A stretch of 64,000 bases of DNA from Dyadobacter sp. CY356 (GCF_021440195.1 NZ_JAJTSZ010000005.1:124001-188000); one strand, 5' to 3'. Positions 46,401-55,268 are shown, numbered from the stretch's first letter. Program-made: numbers and translations. The notes: generated from the letters alone by a model not told the origin.

Positions 46401-48837
46401 CTGGTTTTCGGGATAAAGCAACTCCCCTTCTTCCCGGAATGTTATTTACCCGCGCTCTGACCGAGACCCAATAAATCTGATCTTTTGACAAACCGCTGAA
46501 AGTATAATTATTAGCTGTGGTGGTTGCGACAGAAACCATTTCATCACCTTGCAGCATCATTATTTCATAGTCGGTCGCACCCGCAACAGCGTCCCAGTTC
46601 ATGGCAATATACCCCTCGCATTGCACCGGATTTAATGTTGGCACCGGGACACCGACGATTGTAAATGCTTCACTGGTACTTACCTGATCTGTACCATTTT
46701 TGGAAATTCTAATTTTTGCCTGCGTTGTTGTTACCGATGGGACTGTCCAGCTGAGCTGTCGGAGACCAGGATCAACAGCCGTGTTAATATCAATCCAGGA
46801 AGAACCATTATCAATAGAATACTGAACTGAAAAACCATTTGTTTCATTACCGAAAGAATCCCAGTTGATATACATAACATCCCCGTCCTTCACGTGTTCA
46901 TTTCCGATCGGATAGGTAATGGTGGTTTCTACCGGAAGTGCGTCATAAACTACAAAATATTCCTGTCTGGGATTTTGGTTGATGGCCGTTCCTTTAATTG
47001 TTATCGTGTAATTTCCAGCTGCTGGTTTATCAATCACCACCTGTTCAATATTATTGATATGGTCGGCACCGGTGGATGCAGGATTATTAACATTGGAAGG
47101 TGCTGCGTCCAGAAGTTTGGGTAAGGTCTTTACCGACGAAGCGTCTGTAACTTCAATATCCAGATCGTTAACCAATGTTTGTCCGGAAAAAATTGCGGCG
47201 GCAGGATCATTCCAATACAACATCACTTTGAGCTGCGCAGTGTTTTCCGGAACCGTGATAACGTGTGTTTTTGAAGACCCGTTTGTCAAAGAGTCATTCA
47301 GATAACTTTTACTTTCCATCATTTTAACAGAACGCAAAAGGTCAATCCAGCCAAAACCATATTTGAAATCAGGACCCGCATTTCCTTTATCAATTCCGCC
47401 ATTACAAATCAGCGCTTTTATTAATGCGTTTTTTGGATTAGTGCCATTGTTTAAACTTCTATACCGCTGGTAAAGCAAAGCAATACTTCCGGTCACTGCC
47501 GGTGTTGACATGCTGGTACCCGATGAGGTTCCGTATAAATTCGTTGGAATAGTGGATGTAATACTAGATCCCTGCGCTACGATTTCAGGTTTGATACGTC
47601 CATCTTTTGCAGGACCTCTGCTTGAACTTTCAGAAATATTACCTTCCAGAGAAGTATTTCCAACACTGATTATATTTTTTGCACTTTGATATCCGCCCAG
47701 GATATTTCCAAAACCGGTTTGAAACGGGCTGCATGTACTCGTTCCGCTGTTACCAGCCGCAAAAACATTCTGCAGGTAAGGCATTTGAAAAGCCTGCTGA
47801 TCCAGCATTTGAGAATATAAATCGTAAGTACCGAATGACTCACAACTAGTCACGTCATTACCGTAGGAGTTATTGGTAACAACCATACCATAATCTTTGA
47901 CATAAGTTGGTAAATAAGCCAGTATGTTTGAAAAATAATGGGCGACGATGGTTGCTTTGGGAGCATATCCCTTATATTTTTCATTAAGAATTCCAGCACC
48001 ACCAAGAGTGCCCATAACATGCAGACCATGTGAGCCACTTACCTCAACAGCTTCTCTGTTAATAATCCGGTTTGTAAAATCTACATGTAAAAGCGGGTCT
48101 GAATTATCCCCAATCCCTATTACCACACCTTCTCCATGCAAATTACGACCTCCTGCCAAAGAAGAACCCAACACATTGGCCCGTGCATTTACGATGCTGT
48201 GATCATTTATTGGCATATCTTCTTTTGGAACAGCCTGCACATATTGAACAAACGGAAGCAAGGCCAGTTCGCCAATACGGTTTACAGGTATACGTAACTC
48301 CAGGATACCATACTGCTTGAAAAGATCAGAAGTGATAGAAAAATTTTTATTCCTCAGTTCATCCGAAACTTCCTGAAAGGAAAAGGTTTTAGGGAAACTC
48401 ACCCAAACATCTGCCGTGCCGGCAACTTTGACAGCATGCGTCGGAACATTTCCATTTGCCAGGGAAACCTGTATTTTCTGTCTCGCCGATAATTCAATTA
48501 CTGATCTTGCCTTAACACGCTGTAAAACAGCTGCTGAAATGTTTCCGGTGACGGTAGCAGAATAGGCATTATTTGGAATATAGTCAAGCAATTCAATTCC
48601 ATTTGTTTTTAATTCAGCGGTTTCCGCCTCTGTTGGAGTTCCTTCAAATTGTATGATGACAAATGACTTTCGGTTAAGAGAAATCTTTTTACGGTTTAGC
48701 TCAGCCACACCTGTCACAGAAACATTTTTTTCCGGTGTGAACGACTCGTTTCTTAAAAGCAGCCGATACTGCGCAAATGCAGCATTAGAGATTAACATAA
48801 CTAATGTAGCCAGGAGGTAGAATTTTTTCAATATCAT
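43459..48837 (-). CDS. Giant subtilisin-like (S8) protease with type IX secretion sorting domain
   Basis: Secreted protease, 1792 residues. Signal peptide MILKKFYLLATLVMLISNAA. A pro-region precedes the S8 domain (about 210-490): Asp244 (VVIGIGDNSD), His270 (SGSHGLHVMGTLGG), Asn363 (NVFAAGNSG) and Ser442 (GTSSGTSMSTPAVTGSIALL). Fibronectin-like and CARDB-like beta domains follow to about residue 1680, with carbohydrate-binding-like regions. The C-terminus has WQVYPNPSKDIFNIVY and continues to a typical type A sorting domain, so it is exported by the type IX secretion system and likely anchored or released. It is the clearest type IX cargo here. Convergent with the amidase gene. Confidence 0.95.
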   Translation of the reverse strand: MILKKFYLLATLVMLISNAAFAQYRLLLRNESFTPEKNVSVTGVAELNRKKISLNRKSFVIIQFEGTPTEAETAELKTNGIELLDYIPNNAYSATVTGNISAAVLQRVKARSVIELSARQKIQVSLANGNVPTHAVKVAGTADVWVSFPKTFSFQEVSDELRNKNFSITSDLFKQYGILELRIPVNRIGELALLPFVQYVQAVPKEDMPINDHSIVNARANVLGSSLAGGRNLHGEGVVIGIGDNSDPLLHVDFTNRIINREAVEVSGSHGLHVMGTLGGAGILNEKYKGYAPKATIVAHYFSNILAYLPTYVKDYGMVVTNNSYGNDVTSCESFGTYDLYSQMLDQQAFQMPYLQNVFAAGNSGTSTCSPFQTGFGNILGGYQSAKNIISVGNTSLEGNISESSSRGPAKDGRIKPEIVAQGSSITSTIPTNLYGTSSGTSMSTPAVTGSIALLYQRYRSLNNGTNPKNALIKALICNGGIDKGNAGPDFKYGFGWIDLLRSVKMMESKSYLNDSLTNGSSKTHVITVPENTAQLKVMLYWNDPAAAIFSGQTLVNDLDIEVTDASSVKTLPKLLDAAPSNVNNPASTGADHINNIEQVVIDKPAAGNYTITIKGTAINQNPRQEYFVVYDALPVETTITYPIGNEHVKDGDVMYINWDSFGNETNGFSVQYSIDNGSSWIDINTAVDPGLRQLSWTVPSVTTTQAKIRISKNGTDQVSTSEAFTIVGVPVPTLNPVQCEGYIAMNWDAVAGATDYEIMMLQGDEMVSVATTTANNYTFSGLSKDQIYWVSVRARVNNIPGRRGVALSRKPDNGSCGGTMSDNDLKIDAILSPASSGRKFTSTELSASASIKVRIKNLDDATSNGSFNISYYLDNNLIREQNISPAIAAGGTYDHTFDVTADLSAVKSYVLKVVVNKASDAVAGNNTLTKTFVQLSNASVAMPFSDDMETLSQQEYLAKQMGFSGSDRYDFTGSTASGRIRTFVNSGVAFSGNRALTMDTDRYVADGNTNYLDATFNLSAFNAATDDIRMNFRYKNHGEASSADNKVWIRGKDTDGWIEVYNLFTNQSGVTEPYKLSADIEISHILAANGKTFSPSFQIRWGQFGKLLVSDVYNGAGYSFDNIQLFQVSNDAQLVSLNNPVGGCGMGNSELVKVTVRNNSANSLSQIPVKFQIDNGAVIAEAIASLNGKTNVDYTFQATADLSGPGPHTVKVWTDLLSDSNRSNDVVTTQMYNSPVISSFPYLEDFEKGSGYWYTSGTNVSLAYGTPASSKVSRAASGTKAWKTGLTSTYNINETSYLYSPCLDVRGMVVPTLSFNVALDFEDCGKAACDFAFMEYSTDGITWRRLGANNIGTNWYNKTYTNNNAWSTQDYTRWHVATIALPAGSANLRLRFAVKSDGDITREGIAIDDIHIYDNRNGIYDGSSMSVAATSSAGEKEWINYTSNGALIASVYSNNQNLGATDVRVYINSGSIRNVNAQYYGNRNITIKPANYTLADSVTVRFYFLDTETEKLINATGCNGCGKPASATELGISKYSDNNDANEDGSVANNNSSGWLFINAPKVRKVPFDKGYYAEFKVKNLSEFWLSKETMGVVAPLPVELLSFTARKKDGPDSSTDVITEWVTSSEVNFSHFEVEVAKGNDALKLGQFIKLRDILADGSPKSGQHYSFVDYEANKSDVRYYRLKMVDLDESFQYSKAVSVIIENKIDWQVYPNPSKDIFNIVYQANVGDQVSVNVIDLTGRYSSQSNLSANGSVQKHQVNLGSAQFSPGLYFVEVVAGKKKEVFRVMKSN

Positions 48838-49167
48838 TAATTAATAAAGTAGAATTATTTCAGAGAGTTGTAGAGAATTACTTCTAATGTTAACTAAAAA
48901 ATAGTTAGATACAATAGATAGACAAATATTTTTTATTACAAAAATTAGCTAACCAAAAACAGCCGTTAAATAAATTCAGTGTTTAAAACTTATTTCCTGT
49001 TTAAAACAGATCGCTTGACGCTGTAATGTGTTTTTGTTATTCATGAAAGAGTGAAGTAACTTCGTCTCTTCTAACAAAGAATATTTCTAAAAAACTATTC
49101 GTTTTCCACTTCGTAAAATGCTGACGATCAAGTCTGATGGCGTTATATGATTCCCAATATTGTACTT
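48838..49167. other. Divergent gap between the S8 protease and aroE (330 bases)
   Basis: AT-rich, no gene and no convincing TAnnTTTG promoter on either strand. Some near matches exist (for example CAAAAATT on plus near 48939) but each is at least one base off. Confidence 0.6.
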
Positions 49168-49941
49168 ATGGATTTATATGGATTAATAGGTTTCCCTCTT
49201 ACACATTCTTTTTCGAAGCGTTATTTTTCAGAAAAATTTGTACGTGAGGGGATTTTGAATTGCAGCTACGATCTGTATGAAATGCCAAAACTTGAAAATC
49301 TTTCTGCTTTACTGAAAAGACATCCTGAACTCAAAGGTCTAAACGTAACAATTCCTTACAAACAGGAAGTAATTCCATTTCTGGATGACCTGGATGATGC
49401 ATCTGCCGAACGAATTGGGGCGGTAAATACAATTAAAATTTTCGCAGATGGAAGCACAAAAGGCTTTAATACAGACTATTACGGATTCAAACAATCTATA
49501 TCAGAGTGGATGGACCGCCGTGGAGAGGCCTGCTGTAATTTTAAAGCACTGGTATTGGGAAATGGGGGTGCTGCACAAGCTGTTAAAACGGCCCTGGAAG
49601 ATATGCAAACAGAATATGTAGTAGTATCCAGACAAAAAAGTGCAGACTCAATTACTTATGAAGAGTTGACACAGGAGATTATAGAAAGCCATATGCTGAT
49701 AATTAATACTACACCACTTGGCACTTTCCCAAATACCGAGACCTGTCCGGAAATTCCATATCAGTTTATTTCCAAAGGCCATTTTCTATACGATTTAGTC
49801 TACAACCCTACTACAACGCTATTCATGAAAAACGGTGCCGCGCAAGGAGCCGCTGTTCATAACGGATTAAAAATGCTCGAAATGCAGGCGGAGAAAGCCT
49901 GGGATATATGGACTTCCGAAGAGGATATGTGGAGTGTTTGA
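49168..49941 (+). CDS. aroE: Shikimate dehydrogenase
   Basis: NADPH-dependent reduction of 3-dehydroshikimate in aromatic amino acid synthesis, 257 residues. The ATG at 49168 gives MDLYGLIGFPLTHSFSKRYF, the normal start; an ATG 21 bases earlier adds seven residues. Substrate-site motifs: LTHSFSKRYF, GLNVTIPYKQEVIPFLDDLD (catalytic Lys), GAVNTIKIF and FNTDYYGFK. NADP-binding loop ALVLGNGGAAQAVKTALEDM. The C-terminal YDLVYNPTTTLFM and HNGLKMLEMQAEKAW are typical. Confidence 0.95.
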   Translation: MDLYGLIGFPLTHSFSKRYFSEKFVREGILNCSYDLYEMPKLENLSALLKRHPELKGLNVTIPYKQEVIPFLDDLDDASAERIGAVNTIKIFADGSTKGFNTDYYGFKQSISEWMDRRGEACCNFKALVLGNGGAAQAVKTALEDMQTEYVVVSRQKSADSITYEELTQEIIESHMLIINTTPLGTFPNTETCPEIPYQFISKGHFLYDLVYNPTTTLFMKNGAAQGAAVHNGLKMLEMQAEKAWDIWTSEEDMWSV

Positions 49942-50073
49942 TATAGAAATAATGTTTAGAAGCATATCTATTTAATTAAATAACGCAGATGAGACGTAGT
50001 GACGCTCTTTCGGAATTCTCGTCAAATTCACATCAGATTAATAAGTTTTAGTATTTCAAAAGTTACCAGTGAT

Positions 50074-50973
50074 ATGACACCATCTACTGAAAATATTGCT
50101 AATGGATTTAAAATACGCTATGATGGCCAATATCACCAGATTGATGCTAATGTATTTATTAACAGCCTCTTACACATAACAACCATTATTCAGGAAATAA
50201 ATAAAATTTCCCATTCGGATAAAAAAATTGAAATAAAAATAAAAGCTCTTGAACAGGGTAGTTTTCTGGTTTCCTTAGAGATTATCGAAACTATTATAGA
50301 AGCGTTAAAACATATTTTCACACCCGAATTCTTCACACTTGGAGCTATAATTACAACTCTAAAAGAATTTTTAGAACTAAAAAAGCTTTTAAAAGAAAAT
50401 AAGGAGCACGCCACAGAATTTGATAATGAAAAGGTCAAAATAACCACGAATAATGGAAAGGTTATTATTATACAGAACCTTACTTACGAAGTCTATAAAA
50501 ACAGCCCGCTTGCTAATGAAGCAGTTGCACAAAATTTCGAAACCTTACAAAATGACCCATCAATTGAAGCTTTTGAGATAACAGATAATAATGAAAATAC
50601 ACTAGTGAAAATCGAAAAAATTGATTTCCCACAAATGAGTGTGCTACATGAAGAAATTGATTCTGAAACAAAAACTATTTATGAGGTTGCGTTATTAAGC
50701 ATCATAAAAATTTCTTTTGAACCCAATTTAAAGTGGGAATTTTATCATCGTGGAAATAAAATAGCTGCCAAAATAAAAGATACAACGTTTATGCAGCTAA
50801 TTGATAATGGTCAGGCTTTTTCAAAAGGTGACAGGCTCGAAGTAGAATTAAAAGTTACGCAAAAATATGATCTGAGTGTAAATACTTATGTTACAAAGGA
50901 ATACATAATTGAACGAATAATTAGGCATATCCCACGTTCGGAGCAGCAAAAAATAAATTTTACGGATAAATAG
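50074..50973 (+). CDS. AT-rich orphan gene of unknown function
   Basis: 299 residues from the ATG at 50074; an earlier GTG at 49999 is possible but leads to an unlike start. No signal peptide is seen. The first part (about 1-85) reads FKIRYDGQYHQIDANVFINS and KIEIKIKALEQGSFLVSLEI. One hydrophobic stretch follows (about 88-110), then a charged middle with repeated Glu/Lys, and a C-terminal beta-like part (KISFEPNLKWEFYHRGNKIA, then KGDRLEVELKVTQKYDLSVN). I do not recognise the family. Three 60-base lines near its start have 30% G+C, lower than the neighbours; transfer is possible. Ends 14 bases before the convergent ribD. Confidence 0.75.
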   Translation: MTPSTENIANGFKIRYDGQYHQIDANVFINSLLHITTIIQEINKISHSDKKIEIKIKALEQGSFLVSLEIIETIIEALKHIFTPEFFTLGAIITTLKEFLELKKLLKENKEHATEFDNEKVKITTNNGKVIIIQNLTYEVYKNSPLANEAVAQNFETLQNDPSIEAFEITDNNENTLVKIEKIDFPQMSVLHEEIDSETKTIYEVALLSIIKISFEPNLKWEFYHRGNKIAAKIKDTTFMQLIDNGQAFSKGDRLEVELKVTQKYDLSVNTYVTKEYIIERIIRHIPRSEQQKINFTDK

Positions 50974-50987
50974 GTTAGTTATAATCC

Positions 50988-52058
50988 TTAAAAACTATTC
51001 AAATAATAACTCCACAAATCGTCCTCAACTTTTTCAGAACCTGTCAATACTCCCATCGGCAGTGGTGCTTTGATACCGCTGCCGATTGTTTTTAAACTCT
51101 GGCATCTCCTGATTTCATCCCACAATCCTGAATTCAAAAAGGAGGACAAAACTTTCGAACCACCTTCCACGAGTATGGATTGAATACCACGTTTATGCAG
51201 TTTGAATAGAATTTCTTCTATTTCATTTTCGCCTTGATCAATTTTCAAAAAAGAAGTGTGAAAATTTTGAGCATATCTTTCCGGAACACTTACCTGCTCT
51301 GATTCCCTGATGTAATTAACAACGATCGTTGGTTGTACGTTATCGAATAAATTTAACGAATCCGGAAGTTGCAGATTTCGATCCAAAACTATTCTTACCG
51401 GATTTCTTCCTTCCCAATGACGGACATTTAAATTCGGATTATCATTGATTGCAGTATTAAAGCCAACCAGAATCGCATCTTCTTCCGATCGCCATTTATG
51501 TACATGCATACCGGAAAATGCTCCGCTGATCTGCACCGGCTTTCCATCTTCTCCTGCCAAAAAACCATCCGCCGTTTCAGCCCATTTTAAAATAATATAA
51601 GGCCGCTTTTTTATAAAACTTGTAAAAAAACGTTTGTTTAATTTCCATCCTTCGGCAGCCAATACGTCACAAACCACTTCAATCCCTGCATCACGTAAAA
51701 TTGAAATTCCTCTGCCAGATACCAAAGGATTAGGGTCTCCATTGCAGATAACAACCTTTTTAACATTTTTGCTGACCAGCAAATTTGCACAAGGAGGCGT
51801 TTTTCCAGTATGCGAACAAGGCTCCAGCGTGACATATGCCGTTGCTTCCGGAAACAGGTGATCATTCTTTCTTTTGATCACATCCTCAACAGCGCGCACT
51901 TCTGCATGCGGGCCCCCATATTGCCGGTGCCAGCCTTCTCCTATAATCTGGTCGTTATGTACGATCACACAACCCACCATAGGGTTTGGACTAACACTTC
52001 CGCGACCATATTCTGCAAGCAATAATGCCCGCTGCATCCACTTGATATCCTCATTCAT
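50988..52058 (-). CDS. ribD: Riboflavin biosynthesis deaminase/reductase RibD
   Basis: Bifunctional enzyme for riboflavin synthesis, 356 residues from the ATG at 52058 (the longer frame to 52145 lacks homology). The N-terminal deaminase (about 1-145) has the zinc site His51-Ala-Glu53 and Cys81/Cys90 in PCSHTGKTPPC. The C-terminal reductase (about 150-356) contains RPYIILKWAETADGFLAGED and ILVEGGSKVLSSFLN. No FMN riboswitch-like structure is evident upstream. Convergent with the orphan gene, divergent from prmC. Confidence 0.95.
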   Translation of the reverse strand: MNEDIKWMQRALLLAEYGRGSVSPNPMVGCVIVHNDQIIGEGWHRQYGGPHAEVRAVEDVIKRKNDHLFPEATAYVTLEPCSHTGKTPPCANLLVSKNVKKVVICNGDPNPLVSGRGISILRDAGIEVVCDVLAAEGWKLNKRFFTSFIKKRPYIILKWAETADGFLAGEDGKPVQISGAFSGMHVHKWRSEEDAILVGFNTAINDNPNLNVRHWEGRNPVRIVLDRNLQLPDSLNLFDNVQPTIVVNYIRESEQVSVPERYAQNFHTSFLKIDQGENEIEEILFKLHKRGIQSILVEGGSKVLSSFLNSGLWDEIRRCQSLKTIGSGIKAPLPMGVLTGSEKVEDDLWSYYLNSF

Positions 52059-52151
52059 TTGACAAAAATACAAACCTCGTTTCAAACTCAACTTTCGTGA
52101 GTTCTTATAATTTGCTAACTTTCCGACATCAGAATAAAAAATCAACTAAAA

Positions 52152-53015
52152 ATGACTTCGGCTCGTCAGTTATATCAACATATTATTAGTGGAATTAATG
52201 TTTATCCGCCCAAAGAAACCCAGGCCATAGCGTTCATGCTTCTGGAACATTACATGCGGTTAAGAAATATCGATGTTCTTGTTGACCGCCCTGTTCCTGA
52301 AAATACAGCACAGCCTGATTGGGAAGGAATTATTGAACGTTTGAATAACAACGAACCCGTTCAGCATATTATAGGATCAACAGAATTTTGCGGACTTGAA
52401 TTCCGTGTTTCATCCTCCGTTTTAATACCTCGCCCGGAAACAGAAGAACTCGTTCAAATGGTAACGCGTGATTATGCCGAACCGGATAAAGATGTTTCCA
52501 TTCTGGATATCGGTACGGGAAGTGGGTGTATCGCCATTGTTCTTGCACGTTTTCTTCCGCATGTTACGGTTCATGCCTGGGATGTTTCGGATGAAGCTCT
52601 TTCTGTGGCGCGTGAAAATGCGAGACAACTCATTGCAGATGTACAGTTTGCAAAACAGGATATGCTGAATGTCACTTTCCCATTACCTGGAAATATTATA
52701 AAATTCGATTGCCTGGTAAGCAATCCGCCTTACGTAACTTATTCCGAAGCTGAAACCATGCGCCCGAATGTACTTCGTTTCGAACCGCATGAAGCACTTT
52801 TTGTTGAAGACAGCGACCCACAATTATTCTATAAAGCCATTGCTGATTTCGGAATTCATCATCTTAAAACCGGTGGAAAATGTTATGTCGAAATAAACGA
52901 ACATTTTGGGGCAGGAACAAAGCAGGTTTTTGAAGAAAGAAATTACAAACAGGTAGAAATTCTTCGTGATATTCATGGGAAGGACAGATTTGTACGTGCT
53001 GTTTGGGATAAATAA
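52152..53015 (+). CDS. prmC: Peptide chain release factor N5-glutamine methyltransferase
   Basis: SAM-dependent methylation of the GGQ glutamine of release factors, 287 residues. N-terminal helical substrate domain (about 1-75). The methyltransferase domain (about 100-287) has ILDIGTGSGCIAIVLARFLP for SAM and the catalytic LVSNPPYVTYSEAETM (NPPY). LIPRPETEELVQ is also typical. Divergent from ribD, as in many Bacteroidetes. Confidence 0.95.
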   Translation: MTSARQLYQHIISGINVYPPKETQAIAFMLLEHYMRLRNIDVLVDRPVPENTAQPDWEGIIERLNNNEPVQHIIGSTEFCGLEFRVSSSVLIPRPETEELVQMVTRDYAEPDKDVSILDIGTGSGCIAIVLARFLPHVTVHAWDVSDEALSVARENARQLIADVQFAKQDMLNVTFPLPGNIIKFDCLVSNPPYVTYSEAETMRPNVLRFEPHEALFVEDSDPQLFYKAIADFGIHHLKTGGKCYVEINEHFGAGTKQVFEERNYKQVEILRDIHGKDRFVRAVWDK

Positions 53016-53072
53016 TGTGAATGGTATTATTTATCTATCTGAATTCGTGGCAGCGTTTAGGAAGGCAAAATT

Positions 53073-53092
53073 AAATCCCGAAGGGATGACAT
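53073..53092 (+). repeat. Intergenic hairpin repeat, copy 1
   Basis: Core AAATCCCGAAGGGATGACAT folds into a 5-bp stem ATCCC/GGGAT with loop GAA. The sequence differs from copy 2 at only two of 20 bases, and both changes form the same stem pair (T-A here, C-G in copy 2), so the pairing is conserved. Similar short elements occur in many Bacteroidetes intergenic regions (recollection). Confidence 0.75.
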
Positions 53093-53124
53093 TATTATAG
53101 CCAGATATTCGGCTGCCGACCAAA

Positions 53125-53144
53125 AAACCCCGAAGGGGTGACAT
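53125..53144 (+). repeat. Intergenic hairpin repeat, copy 2
   Basis: Core AAACCCCGAAGGGGTGACAT, stem ACCCC/GGGGT with loop GAA, 52 bases after copy 1 and 75 bases before the moxR-type gene. A degraded third copy (AAACCCCGGAAATCTGAGG, 53185-53203) may follow. Confidence 0.75.
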
Positions 53145-53218
53145 AGGATTATCAACCAATTGTCAATAATATAAATTCTTTGCTAAACCCCGGAAATCTG
53201 AGGTAAAATAATCACTAG

Positions 53219-54172
53219 ATGTATTTAGAAAAAGTAAAAGAAGTACTTGACGAAATGAAGAAAGTAGTGGTTGGGCAGGACAGACTGCTCAACAGATTAC
53301 TGATCGGACTTTTCACCGGCGGACATATTCTTCTAGAGGGCGTGCCCGGACTTGCCAAAACGCTGACGATCAACGTAATGGCAAAAGTGCTGCAACTGGA
53401 TTTCCGCCGTATACAATTTACGCCCGATCTGTTACCTGCCGATTTAATTGGTACAATGATCTACAAGCCAAAAATCGGTGATTATGAAGTAAAAAAAGGG
53501 CCGATTTTCTCCAATATTATTCTTGCTGATGAAGTAAACCGTTCTCCTGCAAAAGTACAATCTGCACTTCTGGAAGCGATGCAGGAAAAACAGGTGACGA
53601 TCGGTGATCAGACTTATCTGCTTGACAGGCCATTCGTGGTATTGGCAACACAAAATCCGGTTGAACAGGAAGGAACTTATCCGCTACCGGAAGCGCAGAT
53701 TGACCGTTTTATGATGAAAGTCTATGTGGATTATCTCAATAAAACAGAAGAACTGGAAGTTATGCGCCGGATGTCGAATATCAACTTCGATTATCAGATC
53801 AAACCGATTCTGAACAAAGAAGATCTTTTTGCAATCCGTGAAAATGTGAATAATGTAAATATTTCCGAAACACTGGAACGGTACATTATCGAACTCGTTT
53901 TTGCTACACGCCGTCCTTTGGATTATGGTTTGCGTGACGAAGCGCGTTATATTCAGTTTGGTGTTTCTCCACGGGCAACTATTTATCTGAACAGAGCAGC
54001 AAAAGCACTGGCTTATCTGGAAGGACGCGATTATGTATTGCCTGAGGATATTAAAGAGCTCGCTCCCGATATCATGAATCACCGGATTTTATTGAACTAT
54101 GAAGCAGAAGCCGACGGCGTAAAAACCACAACAATTATTGATTCAATATTAAGAAAAGTAGCCATCGGATAA
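53219..54172 (+). CDS. MoxR-type AAA+ ATPase
   Basis: Chaperone-like ATPase, 317 residues. Walker A GHILLEGVPGLAKTLTINVM (about residues 39-58), Walker B NIILADEVNRSPAKVQSALL (Asp-Glu near 102-103) and sensor ATQNPVEQEGTYPLPEAQID with Arg finger DRFMMK. The C-terminal lid (about 240-310) follows. The family helps fold or insert metal centres into VWA-domain proteins; no VWA gene is seen beside it here. It overlaps no other gene and ends 8 bases before yidD. Confidence 0.95.
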   Translation: MYLEKVKEVLDEMKKVVVGQDRLLNRLLIGLFTGGHILLEGVPGLAKTLTINVMAKVLQLDFRRIQFTPDLLPADLIGTMIYKPKIGDYEVKKGPIFSNIILADEVNRSPAKVQSALLEAMQEKQVTIGDQTYLLDRPFVVLATQNPVEQEGTYPLPEAQIDRFMMKVYVDYLNKTEELEVMRRMSNINFDYQIKPILNKEDLFAIRENVNNVNISETLERYIIELVFATRRPLDYGLRDEARYIQFGVSPRATIYLNRAAKALAYLEGRDYVLPEDIKELAPDIMNHRILLNYEAEADGVKTTTIIDSILRKVAIG

Positions 54173-54180
54173 TTGTCAAG

Positions 54181-54390
54181 TTACGGAACAGGATCATGTC
54201 CGTGACCGCCCCAGGGATGGCACCTCGAAAATCTTTTCAATCCCATCGGAACACCTTTCAAAACACCATATTTAGTAATGGCCTGAATCATATATTGTGA
54301 ACAGGTAGGCGTATAACGGCACGAATTTGGCAAATAAGGTGATAAAACGCCTTGATAAATTCGAACCAGTCCAATGAGTAGAAATTTCAT
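54181..54390 (-). CDS. yidD: Membrane protein insertion efficiency factor YidD
   Basis: 69 residues, helps YidC-dependent insertion. Starts [20 protein letters not shown], then [20 protein letters not shown] (conserved Cys) and [20 protein letters not shown], all diagnostic. Away from the usual rpmH-rnpA-yidC context. Converges on the moxR-type gene and diverges from lgt. Confidence 0.95.
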   Translation of the reverse strand: MKFLLIGLVRIYQGVLSPYLPNSCRYTPTCSQYMIQAITKYGVLKGVPMGLKRFSRCHPWGGHGHDPVP

Positions 54391-54420
54391 TTTGCTTCGT
54401 TGTGTAAAGTATTATCTTTG
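54391..54420 (+). promoter_or_regulatory. Promoter of lgt
   Basis: TTTG (54391-54394), 18 bases, TATCTTTG (54413-54420): a perfect Bacteroidetes promoter. The predicted start site lies about 14 bases before the ATG, so the leader is very short. The -33 element abuts the yidD start. Confidence 0.8.
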
Positions 54421-54440
54421 ACAATTAACATCATAAACGC

Positions 54441-55268
54441 ATGATTTCCTATATAATTTGGGACGTTAATCCCGAAATCTTTACAATCCCCCAAATGCTG
54501 GGTTTCGGCCCGTTTCCTGTCCGCTGGTACGGCCTTCTGTTCGCTGCCGGTTTTTTAATCGGACAACAAATTATGATCCATATCTTCAAAAAAGAAGGAA
54601 AACCGCTGGAAGATATTGATGCACTGACTTTGTACATGGTTATTTCAACCGTGGTTGGTGCAAGAGTCGGTCATTTCCTTTTTTATGAGCCGGAAGTGCT
54701 TTTTAAAAAGCCTCTTGAAGTCATTTTACCGCCTTATGCCGGTTTGGCCAGTCACGGCGCTGTGATTGGTATTGTTACGGGTTTATATCTCTATTCCAGA
54801 AGCCGAAAAGCCACAGGACAAACATTTCTCTGGATATCCGACCGTATGGTTATTTTAGTGGCACTGGCAGGCTCATTCATCCGCTTCGGAAACCTGATGA
54901 ACTCTGAAATAGTTGGACGCCCGACAGATGTGCCTTGGGGATTTATTTTTATGAAAAACACTGAATTCCTGCAAATTCCAAGGCATCCGGCTCAGTTATA
55001 CGAATCCATTTCCTGCTTCATTCTCTTCTTCATTTTATTGGGTCTTTGGAATAAATTCAAAGAAAACACACCACGTGGACTTTTGCTTGGCGTCTTCTTC
55101 GTTTGGGTATTTACATTGAGATTTCTGTACGAATTTTTGAAAGAAAATCAGGAGGCTTTTGAAGCAAATTACGCACTGAATATGGGACAAATACTAAGTA
55201 TTCCGGTGGTTATTCTTGGGTTGTACTTCATCATACAATCAAGAAAACACGCGATACAGAAAATCTAG
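54441..55268 (+). CDS. lgt: Prolipoprotein diacylglyceryl transferase
   Basis: Inner-membrane enzyme that attaches diacylglycerol to the lipobox Cys, 275 residues, seven membrane segments. Motifs: FPVRWYGLLFAAGFLIGQQI (about 26-45), PPYAGLASHGAVIGIVTGLY, the Lgt signature SFIRFGNLMNSEIVGRPTDV and QIPRHPAQLYESISCFILFF. It serves the many lipoproteins predicted in this window. Followed by a small lipoprotein gene. Confidence 0.96.
   Translation: MISYIIWDVNPEIFTIPQMLGFGPFPVRWYGLLFAAGFLIGQQIMIHIFKKEGKPLEDIDALTLYMVISTVVGARVGHFLFYEPEVLFKKPLEVILPPYAGLASHGAVIGIVTGLYLYSRSRKATGQTFLWISDRMVILVALAGSFIRFGNLMNSEIVGRPTDVPWGFIFMKNTEFLQIPRHPAQLYESISCFILFFILLGLWNKFKENTPRGLLLGVFFVWVFTLRFLYEFLKENQEAFEANYALNMGQILSIPVVILGLYFIIQSRKHAIQKI

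Noticed and set aside
53073-53144. Two short repeats as a possible CRISPR array
   Set aside because: Only two copies, a spacing of 52 bases, no leader and no cas genes. They are palindromic hairpin elements.
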